Assembly (NCBI GenBank): GCA_003216295.1
Contig: QCJB01000002.1
Location: 62,001-126,000 of the forward strand
DNA from: Prochlorococcus sp. AG-402-P16
Lineage (GTDB): Bacteria > Cyanobacteriota > Cyanobacteriia > PCC-6307 > Cyanobiaceae
Length of the DNA stretch: 64,000 bases
Reading direction: 5' to 3'
Position 1 is the stretch's first letter, and each line of letters opens with the position of its first letter. Under the pieces are notes generated by a model. It ran no database searches. It saw nothing but the letters and a program-made list of their open reading frames with translations, and was not told the origin of the DNA. A program made the translations under genes and the position numbers. Below, one piece after another: positions 28,948-36,828 of this stretch.

Positions 28948-30936
28948 ATGACCTCATCAATTTCTAATGCTCAAAAAGGACTAATAAGCCAACTCATTAA
29001 ATTAAGAAGGCTGACTCAACCATATTTCCTTCCTTACACAGAAAATAATGGCTGGCTATTCCTCTATTTATTAATAGCTTTATTGTTCTGCGTAGGTGGA
29101 ACAGTTTTATTTTTATTAACAGGTTTAATGAGCCTGTTAACTAATTTAGCTCCCGAAATAACAAATCAATTTTTAGGAGGGGTTCAAAATGCTTTAAAAG
29201 TAATTTGGAATGGTCCTCCAGGAATAATAATTTCAAGCTTATTTTCCTTGGGAATCTTTTCATTTATCACAATACGAGGTCAATTAAGACAAAAAAGATG
29301 GCTCCCATGGATTCTGTTAGGGTTCATAATATTAATGTTATTGTCTGTCAATGGAATTAACGCTGGAATAACTTTTCTTGTTAGAGATATTACTAATGCT
29401 TTGATTCAAAAAGATGAAAACGAAAGTTATAAAAACTTATGGATCCTAGGAATATGTTTTATTGCAGCGCTTCCAATAAGAAGCTTCCAATTTTATTTTC
29501 AGGCAAAACTTCAACTGTTATGGAGAGAATGGTTGTCGAAAAGCCTGATAACAGATTACTTAGACGATAGAACATATTATATATTGAATCCCAACGATGA
29601 ATCTGAAACAAATATCGATAATCCTGATCAAAGAATTACAGAAGATGCAAGAGACTTTACTGCACAAACAATTGATCTATCTCTAAATATTTTTGATTCC
29701 TTATTAGTATTTTCATTAAATATTTTTATTTTACTTAGCATCAGCAAAGAGCTTACGCTTGCTCTAATAATTTATGCCACATTAGTTTCAACTTTACTTA
29801 TTTTTGCAAGTAGAAAACTTTTTAAATTAAATTATGATCAATTAAGATTTGAAGCTGATTTTCGTTATGGTCTTGTTCATGTAAGAAATAATGCAGAATC
29901 AATTGCTTTTTATTCTGGTGAAAATCAAGAAGAAAAAGAAGTCAGTAGAAGATTAAAATCTGTAGTCGATAATTTTAATCTTTTAATAATATGGGAAGCA
30001 TTATTAAGAGTTCTTCAACGCTCTGGTATCTATGGAAGTGTCTTTATTCCTTTTATTATTCTTGCAGGTCCAATACTTAGTGGCCAAATGGATTATGGAA
30101 GTTTTCAACAAGCTAATTTGAACTACAATCTTCTCGAGGGTTCATTATTTTTTATAATTTATAAAATAGAAGCTTTAGCAAGATTCTCGGCATCCATAGG
30201 CAGACTTGAAGGATTTCAATCAAACATGAATGACGTAAAAGATAATAAATATGATGATTTTAAAGTAGAAATTAAACCTTCAGATTCTATCATTCTCAAA
30301 AACGTTAGTATTAAAACTCCTGGAAAAGATAATTTCCTAATTAATAATTTAAATTTAAGTATTGAGACAGGTCAAAGTTTACTTGTAGTAGGACCTTCTG
30401 GCTGTGGAAAGACTTCTCTACTGAGAGCTATCAGCGGACTATGGGCAATACAATCCGGCACAATAGAGACACCCTCAAATGGAGAGTTGCTTTTTATTCC
30501 ACAAAAACCATATATGACACTTGGCTCCTTGAGAGAACAGCTTTGTTACCCATTGGACAAACATAGATTTAGTGATGATCATTTAAAAGCCGTTTTAGAA
30601 GAAGTAAAACTTCCTCAAATTATCCAAAGATATCCTGACCTTGATATCAAGCAAGATTGGCAAAGACTTTTATCCCTTGGAGAACAACAAAGACTTGCTT
30701 TTGCAAGGCTTTTACTGAATTCCCCAAAATATGTAGTTTTAGATGAAGCAACAAGTGCATTAGATGTAAATACAGAAAAACATCTTTATGAACTTCTTAA
30801 CCAACGAGATATGGCTTGCATTAGCGTTGGTCATAGACCAACCTTAAAGAACTATCATGATACCGTGCTTGAAATCACAGAAAACAAAGGCTGGCGCTTA
30901 TTGCCCGCTGCAAATTACAAGTTTAACGAGAACTAG
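28948..30936 (+). CDS. SbmA/BacA-like (ABC-D type) transporter with fused ATPase
   Basis: A half-transporter of 662 residues. It has six or so membrane helices in the first 370 residues, then an ABC ATPase with Walker A GPSGCGKTSLLRA, signature LSLGEQQRLAFAR and Walker B YVVLDEATSALD. The membrane part carries REWLSKSLITDYL and the NPDQRITEDARDFT motif characteristic of the SbmA/BacA and ABCD families (YddA, Rv1819c), which move peptides, very-long-chain fatty acids or cobalamin. The substrate here is unknown. In chloroplast-lineage cyanobacteria this family is broadly conserved. Hli follows 9 bp downstream. Confidence 0.9.
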   Translation: MTSSISNAQKGLISQLIKLRRLTQPYFLPYTENNGWLFLYLLIALLFCVGGTVLFLLTGLMSLLTNLAPEITNQFLGGVQNALKVIWNGPPGIIISSLFSLGIFSFITIRGQLRQKRWLPWILLGFIILMLLSVNGINAGITFLVRDITNALIQKDENESYKNLWILGICFIAALPIRSFQFYFQAKLQLLWREWLSKSLITDYLDDRTYYILNPNDESETNIDNPDQRITEDARDFTAQTIDLSLNIFDSLLVFSLNIFILLSISKELTLALIIYATLVSTLLIFASRKLFKLNYDQLRFEADFRYGLVHVRNNAESIAFYSGENQEEKEVSRRLKSVVDNFNLLIIWEALLRVLQRSGIYGSVFIPFIILAGPILSGQMDYGSFQQANLNYNLLEGSLFFIIYKIEALARFSASIGRLEGFQSNMNDVKDNKYDDFKVEIKPSDSIILKNVSIKTPGKDNFLINNLNLSIETGQSLLVVGPSGCGKTSLLRAISGLWAIQSGTIETPSNGELLFIPQKPYMTLGSLREQLCYPLDKHRFSDDHLKAVLEEVKLPQIIQRYPDLDIKQDWQRLLSLGEQQRLAFARLLLNSPKYVVLDEATSALDVNTEKHLYELLNQRDMACISVGHRPTLKNYHDTVLEITENKGWRLLPAANYKFNEN

Positions 30937-30945
30937 CTTATTTCT

Positions 30946-31185
30946 ATGAACTCAAATACTGAAACAAACCTTGATAATCAGTCAATAGAACAAGAAAAAA
31001 CTGATTCAGAAATAAAAAATCTTACTCCAAGTGCAACTACAAATGACATTCCTGAGTTTGGATGGAGTGGTTATGCTGAAAGGATAAATGGAAGATTTGC
31101 AATGATTGGTTTAATGGCAGTTCTACTTATAGAAGCTCTCAGTAAAATATCTTTTTTGGAATGGGCTGGAATAATTAATCAATGA
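30946..31185 (+). CDS. hli: High-light-inducible protein (Hli, single-helix LHC-like)
   Basis: A 79-residue single-helix chlorophyll-binding protein of the LHC/ELIP superfamily, used in photoprotection and pigment handling of photosystem assembly. The helix contains ERINGRFAMIGLMAVLLIEAL with the conserved E-x-x-N-G-R-x-A-M-x-G chlorophyll-binding motif at about residues 44-55. The N-terminus is long, polar and probably disordered. It sits 9 bp after the ABC transporter stop, so the two are likely co-transcribed, which is unusual for an Hli gene. It converges with ycf66, 11 bp away. Confidence 0.93.
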   Translation: MNSNTETNLDNQSIEQEKTDSEIKNLTPSATTNDIPEFGWSGYAERINGRFAMIGLMAVLLIEALSKISFLEWAGIINQ

Positions 31186-31196
31186 AACAAAGTTGA

Positions 31197-32210
31197 TTAA
31201 TCATCAAATCTTGAACTGTTATCTCTTGGTCTTGGCTTTCTAGAAGAGGATGAATAAGAACTTTTGGAAGATGATCTTTGAGTGGGAGTTTTGGGGCTAG
31301 GGTCTTTGGAAGGTCTTCTATTAGATCTACTAGGAGCTTGGCCTGAACTAGAAAATGCAGCGTCCTCAATAATATTGTCATTCTTAGAAAACCTATTAGA
31401 TCCTGAGGAAGGCTCAGAAGGTCGAGAAGGTCGAGAAGGTCGAGAAGGTCGAGAAGGTCGAGTTACATTATCGCTATCTAATCTTGAAGATGATTGTTGA
31501 AAAGTATTGGATGAAGCAGTTCTTCTACGACTGGATGTTTGACCACTAGCTGACGGACGACTCCCTCTCCTGGTTTCTTGTCGGCTAGTTCGCCTATCTC
31601 CAAAATTTGAGGCTCTATCTGAAGAAATTTCTGCATTATTAAATCGTTCCATTCTCCTATCTCTTTCAGATCCTCGAGAGTTAATTTCTGAAGAACTACT
31701 ATTTCTTGACCTTCTACTTACAGCCTGTTCAGGGATTGCCGCCCTTGATGGTCGTCTTTCATAATTTTCATCATCTGAATATTCTTCTTGATAATCGTCT
31801 CTACCTGAAAATCTTCTATTGATGGGTTGAGATTCCTCAAATCGATCATAATTCCTATCAGATCCTTCACCAGACAAGCCTCCTCGAGAGGATCTTGGCA
31901 ACTCAGGTTCATCATCAAAATATGCAGATCTTCGTGCTTGATCAGTTGCGATACCTCTCAGTCGAACACTTTCATAAGCAAAGAAAACAGTCGTACCTGC
32001 AAGCAAAAACTGTCCAAACTGAAGAATGGGATCTAAGCGCCATCCTTGAAAAAAAAGTATTCCGCCACAAAGCAAGCCTATAGCAGCAAAGAAAACATCG
32101 TAATCTCTTGCCAATGCTGGCTTAAAAGATCTAAGAAAATATAAGCCAGCTCCGCATACAGCAAGAACTATGCCAACAATGCTGGCCCAATTTAGACTGG
32201 CATTGACCAA
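31197..32210 (-). CDS. ycf66: Ycf66 family protein with long Ser/Arg-rich tail
   Basis: The first 100 residues are the Ycf66 domain: a membrane segment (WASIVGIVLAVCGAGLYFL), a second pair of helices (FFAAIGLLCGGILFF, FGQFLLAGTTVFFAYESVRLRG) and a polar end. Ycf66 occurs in plastid and cyanobacterial genomes; its function is unknown. The remaining 235 residues are low-complexity, rich in Ser, Arg and Pro, with (RPS)5 encoded by a 9-bp tandem repeat at 31416-31460. The start is TTG 32210 with AGAGGG upstream. It ends 11 bp from hli (convergent) and lies downstream of psbX on the same strand. Confidence 0.87.
   Translation of the reverse strand: MVNASLNWASIVGIVLAVCGAGLYFLRSFKPALARDYDVFFAAIGLLCGGILFFQGWRLDPILQFGQFLLAGTTVFFAYESVRLRGIATDQARRSAYFDDEPELPRSSRGGLSGEGSDRNYDRFEESQPINRRFSGRDDYQEEYSDDENYERRPSRAAIPEQAVSRRSRNSSSSEINSRGSERDRRMERFNNAEISSDRASNFGDRRTSRQETRRGSRPSASGQTSSRRRTASSNTFQQSSSRLDSDNVTRPSRPSRPSRPSRPSEPSSGSNRFSKNDNIIEDAAFSSSGQAPSRSNRRPSKDPSPKTPTQRSSSKSSYSSSSRKPRPRDNSSRFDD
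31416..31460. repeat. Five-copy 9-bp tandem repeat inside ycf66
   Basis: Five exact copies of AGAAGGTCG in direct succession on the plus strand. On the minus strand they encode five consecutive Arg-Pro-Ser triplets, followed by one diverged EPS. Length-neutral 9-bp units keep the frame, so copy number can change by slippage without a frameshift. Confidence 0.95.
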
Positions 32211-32293
32211 ATTTGCCCTCTTAAATAAACATTTTCAGGTTGAAAACAACCTTATTTCCATCAGTCTATGGCATAAATAGGTGATTGCTAGGG

Positions 32294-32464
32294 CTATCTA
32301 CTCAATGAATCTTTTTGACTAACCCAGATCAATGCAGCTGCAGCAGGTGCGACTATCAATGCTCCAGCTGCAAGAAAACTTCCTATCATTCCAACAGCAG
32401 AACTTGTAGCAACTTCACTGGAAGCTCCTGCACTCAGGAACAAATTTAATAAATGAAAAGCCAT
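32294..32464 (-). CDS. psbX: Photosystem II subunit PsbX
   Basis: A 56-residue single-helix PSII protein, too short for most gene finders. It starts at ATG 32464 ([20 protein letters not shown]) and continues with [19 protein letters not shown], ending SQKDSLSR. The GMIGSF-x-AA-x-LIV-x-PA-x-x-x-LI-x-VSQKDSL pattern is the signature of cyanobacterial PsbX. Known role of the family: near the QB site of PSII, affecting plastoquinone exchange and PSII stability. It is followed on the same strand by ycf66 (84 bp gap), an arrangement I believe is conserved in Prochlorococcus. Confidence 0.88.
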   Translation of the reverse strand: MAFHLLNLFLSAGASSEVATSSAVGMIGSFLAAGALIVAPAAAALIWVSQKDSLSR

Positions 32465-32539
32465 TTCAGCTAATTCTTATGCAAGACCGAGTAATCTTAC
32501 GCAATAAAAGATGATTTATACCATCTATTAAATAATGCT

Positions 32540-32851
32540 TTGAGCTTTGTGATGCCACTGTTGATCAAAAACCTACCAAATCTCGTTTTTTTAATGAGTT
32601 TTTTAATAGGGACCCTAACACTCACCTTCCTTCTTCGAATTATTTTGACTTGGTATCCCAAAATCAATCTGAGGTCAGGTTTATGGCTAATTATCTTTTT
32701 GCCAACTGAGCCAGTGTTAGTAGCAACTAGAAAAATTGTTAAACCTATTGGTGGTGTAGATGTGACTCCGATTATTTGGGTAGGTCTCTTAAGTCTTTTT
32801 CGAGAATTGTTTTTGGGGCAACAGGGTTTACTTACACAAATTATATTTTGA
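32540..32851 (+). CDS. YggT/Ycf19 family membrane protein
   Basis: A 103-residue protein with two YggT-type membrane segments (FLMSFLIGTLTLTFLLRIIL and VTPIIWVGLLSLFRELFL). The intervening motif WYPKINLRSGLWLIIFLPTEP with ATRKIVKPIGGVDVTP is diagnostic for YggT/YlmG/Ycf19, proteins linked to thylakoid or nucleoid organisation and cytochrome b6 maturation in plastids. The start is either TTG 32540 or ATG 32552; the reading makes little difference and no Shine-Dalgarno decides. It converges with accC, whose 3' end is 17 bp away. Confidence 0.88.
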   Translation: MSFVMPLLIKNLPNLVFLMSFLIGTLTLTFLLRIILTWYPKINLRSGLWLIIFLPTEPVLVATRKIVKPIGGVDVTPIIWVGLLSLFRELFLGQQGLLTQIIF

Positions 32852-32868
32852 GACTCAATATTTCTAAG

Positions 32869-34212
32869 CTATAACATTTCTTGTTCAACAAACTTCGTAT
32901 GAACATCTCCTGTTAAAAATTCTTTTCTTTTTAACAATTTCAAATGGAAATCAATTGTGGTGGTAATGCCTGTGACTGCACATTCATTCAAAGCTCTTTC
33001 CATCCGTTTAAGGGCCGCTTCTCTATCTCTTCCCCAAACAATTAATTTTCCTATTAAAGAATCATAAAAAGGTGGTATGTCATAACCAGTATATACATGA
33101 CTATCTACCCGAACACCTGGACCACCTGGTGGCAACCATCCAGTGATTTTGCCTGGTGAAGGTCGAAAGTTGTGACTAGGATCTTCTGCATTAATTCTAC
33201 ATTCAATTGCATGACCTTGAAGCCTAATTTCCTCCTGACTAAATTGTAATTTCTCTCCTCCAGCAATTCTTAATTGTTCTGATATTAAATCCATTCCAGT
33301 CACTAGCTCTGTCACTGGATGTTCAACTTGTATTCGAGTATTCATTTCCATAAAGTAAAAATTTCCTTTTCTGTCAAGAAGGAATTCAACTGTCCCAGCA
33401 CCCTCATACTTAATACTTTTTGCTGCAGCAACTGCAGCCTTCCCCATTTGAAGTCTTAATTGATCATCTAAAGCTGGACTTGGTGATTCCTCTAATAATT
33501 TCTGATGTCTTCTTTGAATCGAACAATCTCTTTCCCCTAGGTGAACAACATTTCCAAATCGATCAGCAAGAATCTGAACCTCTACATGCCTAGGACGATC
33601 AATAAATTTCTCCATGTATAGTCCTGGATTACCAAATGCAGCTTCAGCTTCTCCCTGGGCAGCCTTAAACAAATTCTCCAACTCATCTCCATGTCCAACT
33701 AAACGCATCCCTCTTCCACCACCACCTGCAGTTGCTTTAATCATTACTGGATACCCCATCTCTGATGCAAGGTTCTCAGCATCTGAGACACTTTCAAGCA
33801 ACCCCTCACTTCCAGGGACGGTTGGAACACCAACCTTTTGCATAGTCGATTTAGCAGTCGACTTATCGCCCATAGAACGAATTGCATGAGGAGATGGGCC
33901 TACAAAAATCAGTCCATGATCTCCGCAAATTTCTGCAAATCGATCATTCTCAGCCAAAAAACCATATCCAGGATGAATAGCATCAACTCCTCTTGAAGTT
34001 GCGGCAGCTAAGATATTTGGAATATTTAGATAACTTTTACTGCTTGGAGAGTCTCCAACACACACAGCTTCATCGGCTAGTTGAACATGTAATGCATTTT
34101 TATCCACTGTGCTGTAAACAGCAACTGTGGCAATCCCCATCTCACGACAGGATCGGAGAATTCTTAAAGCTATTTCGCCACGGTTAGCTATCAGCAGTTT
34201 GCCTATGGGCAT
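32869..34212 (-). CDS. accC: Biotin carboxylase subunit of acetyl-CoA carboxylase
   Basis: ATP-dependent carboxylation of biotin on AccB, the first half-reaction of fatty acid synthesis. The 447-residue protein has the N-terminal ATP-grasp pre-fold ([22 protein letters not shown]), the glycine-rich ATP lid [14 protein letters not shown], the catalytic [23 protein letters not shown] and [14 protein letters not shown]. The length is normal for AccC alone. A tRNA-Leu gene lies upstream in the opposite orientation. AccB is not in the window. Confidence 0.97.
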   Translation of the reverse strand: MPIGKLLIANRGEIALRILRSCREMGIATVAVYSTVDKNALHVQLADEAVCVGDSPSSKSYLNIPNILAAATSRGVDAIHPGYGFLAENDRFAEICGDHGLIFVGPSPHAIRSMGDKSTAKSTMQKVGVPTVPGSEGLLESVSDAENLASEMGYPVMIKATAGGGGRGMRLVGHGDELENLFKAAQGEAEAAFGNPGLYMEKFIDRPRHVEVQILADRFGNVVHLGERDCSIQRRHQKLLEESPSPALDDQLRLQMGKAAVAAAKSIKYEGAGTVEFLLDRKGNFYFMEMNTRIQVEHPVTELVTGMDLISEQLRIAGGEKLQFSQEEIRLQGHAIECRINAEDPSHNFRPSPGKITGWLPPGGPGVRVDSHVYTGYDIPPFYDSLIGKLIVWGRDREAALKRMERALNECAVTGITTTIDFHLKLLKRKEFLTGDVHTKFVEQEML

Positions 34213-34310
34213 TCTGAATTATTAAGTCCTCAGCCGGATCGTATCAGTATTAGTGCCCAAGACAAACAACCATTCAGTAGAAGCTTAATAGGTTTAGCAT
34301 TATGATCATG

Positions 34311-34337
34311 GTTAACTTAGTGTTTAACTAAGTTAAC
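34311..34337. repeat. Perfect 11-bp inverted repeat directly upstream of tRNA-Leu
   Basis: GTTAACTTAGT at 34311-34321 and ACTAAGTTAAC at 34327-34337 are exact reverse complements around a 5-base loop (GTTTA). The repeat ends 2 nt before the first tRNA base. It may be a promoter-region dyad or a hairpin in the tRNA 5' leader. Confidence 0.7.
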
Positions 34338-34339
34338 TT

Positions 34340-34421
34340 GCGGATGTGGCGGAATTGGTATACGCGCATGTCTAAGGAACATGTGGCTTCGGCCTTGCGA
34401 GTTCAAGTCTCGCCATCCGCA
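34340..34421 (+). tRNA. trnL-UAA: tRNA-Leu (UAA)
   Basis: An 82-nt class II tRNA. The acceptor stem GCGGATG pairs with CATCCGC at 34414-34420, with A at 34421 as discriminator. The anticodon stem-loop CATGT-CTAAGGA-ACATG gives UAA, so it reads UUA/UUG codons. A long variable arm (GGCTTCGGCC region) and T-loop GTTCAAGTC are present. CCA is not encoded. No group I intron interrupts the anticodon loop, unlike the tRNA-Leu(UAA) of many other cyanobacteria and plastids. Confidence 0.96.
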
Positions 34422-34448
34422 TTTTTCCAAACTAATACTCATCAATAA

Positions 34449-35726
34449 ATGAGTAAAGATTCTTTATCTATAATCATGGTCTCAAATGGACCAGGTGAAT
34501 TAACAACATGGGTAAAGCCAATTGCAGAAGAATTACATAAACAAATTTCTCTCAAACCTAAAGCAAATCGATCCCAAGCATCGTTAAACTTAGTTTTAGT
34601 ACCATGCCCTAATGCAAATGGGAACGAGCATATTGCTGCAACCAAATGGCAAATATTCGACAAAATAATAGAGGCAAGAAATTTCTGGGAACTACTTTTA
34701 AAACCTCATAAATTTGGATTATGGCCCTCCAAAGGACTTGTCATTTTTTTAGGAGGAGATCAATTTTGGAGCGTTCTGCTCTCAGCAAGAATGGGATATT
34801 TACATATGACATATGCAGAATGGATAGCAAGATGGCCATTTTGGAATGATCGGATTTTGGCGATGTCAGAGAGAATTGTTCAGAAGCTTCCTAAAAGATT
34901 TAAAAGCCGTTGTTCAGTAGTAGGGGACCTGACCGCTGATTTAACTTCATCTGCAAAAATTAATGATCCACTTCCATCGGGTAAATGGATTGCTTTAATG
35001 CCAGGTTCCAAAAGTGCAAAACTTAAAATTGGGATTCCTTTTTTCCTTGATGTGGCTGATAAAATTGCTGAATTAATGCCAGATTGTAAGTTCTTAATAC
35101 CTCTTGCTCCTACAACAAATATTGAAGAAATTAAATATTTTAGTAGTAATAAAAATCCAATAACAAAACAATATCAATCTGGAATCAAATCAATTACTCA
35201 AGCAAACAAGAAAGAAACAAGAGGAATATTAATCACAAAAAATTCTACAGAAATTTCAATTCAGGAAAAGTTTCCTGCACATAATGATCTAAGCCAGTGT
35301 GACTTAGCATTAACAACAGTAGGAGCGAATACTTCTGAACTTGGATCATTAAGTATCCCAATGATAGTAGTTGTCCCAACACAACATATTTTAGTTATGG
35401 AAGCTTGGGATGGTTTGATTGGCCTGATTGCAAGATTACCAATTTTAAAGTGGTGTCTTGGCTTATTAATTACCTTTTTCAAAATGAGAAGAAGAGGATT
35501 CATGTCTTGGCCAAATATATACGCAAGAAGAATGATTGTACCTGAAAGAGTTGGGAATATAACTCCTCAACAAATAGCTTTAGAAGCAGTAGATTGGCTA
35601 AGGTCTCCTTCAAGACTTTTAGGCCAAAAGAACGACCTACAAGCATTGAGAGGAGTGAAAGGTGCTACAAAAAATTTTTGTAAGGAAATTATTAGTATTT
35701 TAGAAGAATCGAAACTTATAAGTTAA
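34449..35726 (+). CDS. LpxB-like conserved cyanobacterial protein (GT-B fold)
   Basis: A 425-residue protein related to lipid-A-disaccharide synthase but distinct from LpxB itself. It begins with SIIMVSNGPGELTTWVKPIAEEL, the LpxB-type GxGEL region, and has VIFLGGDQFWSVLLSARMG and a GSKSAKLKIGIPFFLD donor-binding region. DLALTTVGANTSELGSLSIPMIVV marks the C-terminal GT-B domain. Members of this cyanobacterial group are annotated as lipid-A-disaccharide synthase-related, with no proven substrate. It lies alone between the tRNA and a convergent PRC-barrel gene (abutting at 35726/35727). A sugar-transfer role is inferred from the fold. Confidence 0.75.
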   Translation: MSKDSLSIIMVSNGPGELTTWVKPIAEELHKQISLKPKANRSQASLNLVLVPCPNANGNEHIAATKWQIFDKIIEARNFWELLLKPHKFGLWPSKGLVIFLGGDQFWSVLLSARMGYLHMTYAEWIARWPFWNDRILAMSERIVQKLPKRFKSRCSVVGDLTADLTSSAKINDPLPSGKWIALMPGSKSAKLKIGIPFFLDVADKIAELMPDCKFLIPLAPTTNIEEIKYFSSNKNPITKQYQSGIKSITQANKKETRGILITKNSTEISIQEKFPAHNDLSQCDLALTTVGANTSELGSLSIPMIVVVPTQHILVMEAWDGLIGLIARLPILKWCLGLLITFFKMRRRGFMSWPNIYARRMIVPERVGNITPQQIALEAVDWLRSPSRLLGQKNDLQALRGVKGATKNFCKEIISILEESKLIS

Positions 35727-36770
35727 TTACCAAGGATCTTCAATATCTAACATATCTTTATCATTTGGGATAGAATCTAATGATTTCTTTTTCTTCAATT
35801 CATGAATAGGCTCAACATCCATAGGTTCTTCATCTCGTAATATTTGCGATCTATTTTTATTATTACTTGATGATATTTTTATTCTAGAAGAATCGGATCT
35901 ATTTATATAATTTGACTGGCTATGAGTAGTCTGATTGTCTTCGATCTCCGAATAAATTGAAGATTGATTAGGTTCATCAAGATATCTTAATTCTTGATTA
36001 TATTGCTCTTCTTCATCATCAGATAATTCTTCATATTCCATCTCTTCTTCTTGAAATCTCTCATCTTGCGATTGTTCTAAAAGTCTTGGTTCTTCATTCA
36101 AATTTTCACCAGAAGTTAATTGATTTTCAACTGGAACGAGGTTAACTCTGTATCTCTCTCTTTCACTTTCCTCCCATCCAGAATTTCCTACACCTAACTT
36201 CTCAAGAAAACCACTATTTAACTGTTTTAATTTTTCTTCAGCGCCCTCATAAACAATTATTCGATCAGGTCCACTACTCACAATTTCATCAACTGGCATT
36301 TCCCAAGTACTTAAAACCCCTTCACCCAAAAGAGGCACTCCAATTGCTCCCATAACCAAAGTAAGTAATTCTCCGGTTTCTATATCAAAAGAAAAACCAA
36401 GAACTCTGCCTAACTGGTCTCCAGATTCAGTAATAACTTGACAGTTAATAACTTTATTAAACCTTTCTGGAGCAAAATTTTCACTTAGCGAATCTATTGT
36501 ATCTACTAGAATCACGTCACCTACTTGACGAATCTGGTCGAGGGGCATCCAACGTGGTAATCCAGGTAAAAAACGAGTTAGAGGATTATCTCTGAGTCCT
36601 AACGCAACAACTTCTCTTCGATCTATATCAACAACGACTTCGCCAACAAGACCTAATCTTCGTCCAGTGTCACGAGTAATAACCTGAGTTCCCATCAACT
36701 CAGAACGAAGCCATAACCTGTCACTTGGGACAGTAGATGTTGATTCCTGTGGGGCTTGAGTGTTAATCAA
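35727..36770 (-). CDS. PRC-barrel domain protein with acidic tail
   Basis: A 347-residue protein with two PRC-barrel domains. The first is near residues 20-100 (LMGTQVITRDTGRRLGLVGEVVVDIDRREVVALGL) and the second near residues 105-175 (CQVITESGDQLGRVLGFSFDIETGELLTLVMG). PRC-barrels bind partners such as ribosome maturation factors or photosynthetic complexes. The last 150 residues are acidic (EEMEYEELSDDEEEQYNQEL) and then Ser/Asn-rich, probably disordered. Cyanobacterial relatives (Slr-type PRC proteins) have a structural role proposed in thylakoids, not proven. The start is TTG 36770. It lies downstream of smc on the opposite side of a 58-bp gap. Confidence 0.82.
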   Translation of the reverse strand: MINTQAPQESTSTVPSDRLWLRSELMGTQVITRDTGRRLGLVGEVVVDIDRREVVALGLRDNPLTRFLPGLPRWMPLDQIRQVGDVILVDTIDSLSENFAPERFNKVINCQVITESGDQLGRVLGFSFDIETGELLTLVMGAIGVPLLGEGVLSTWEMPVDEIVSSGPDRIIVYEGAEEKLKQLNSGFLEKLGVGNSGWEESERERYRVNLVPVENQLTSGENLNEEPRLLEQSQDERFQEEEMEYEELSDDEEEQYNQELRYLDEPNQSSIYSEIEDNQTTHSQSNYINRSDSSRIKISSSNNKNRSQILRDEEPMDVEPIHELKKKKSLDSIPNDKDMLDIEDPW

Positions 36771-36828
36771 CTCAACAATGCAGAAAAGAAGTTAATAAAA
36801 CCATATGAGGTCATTCTAATAAATTAAA

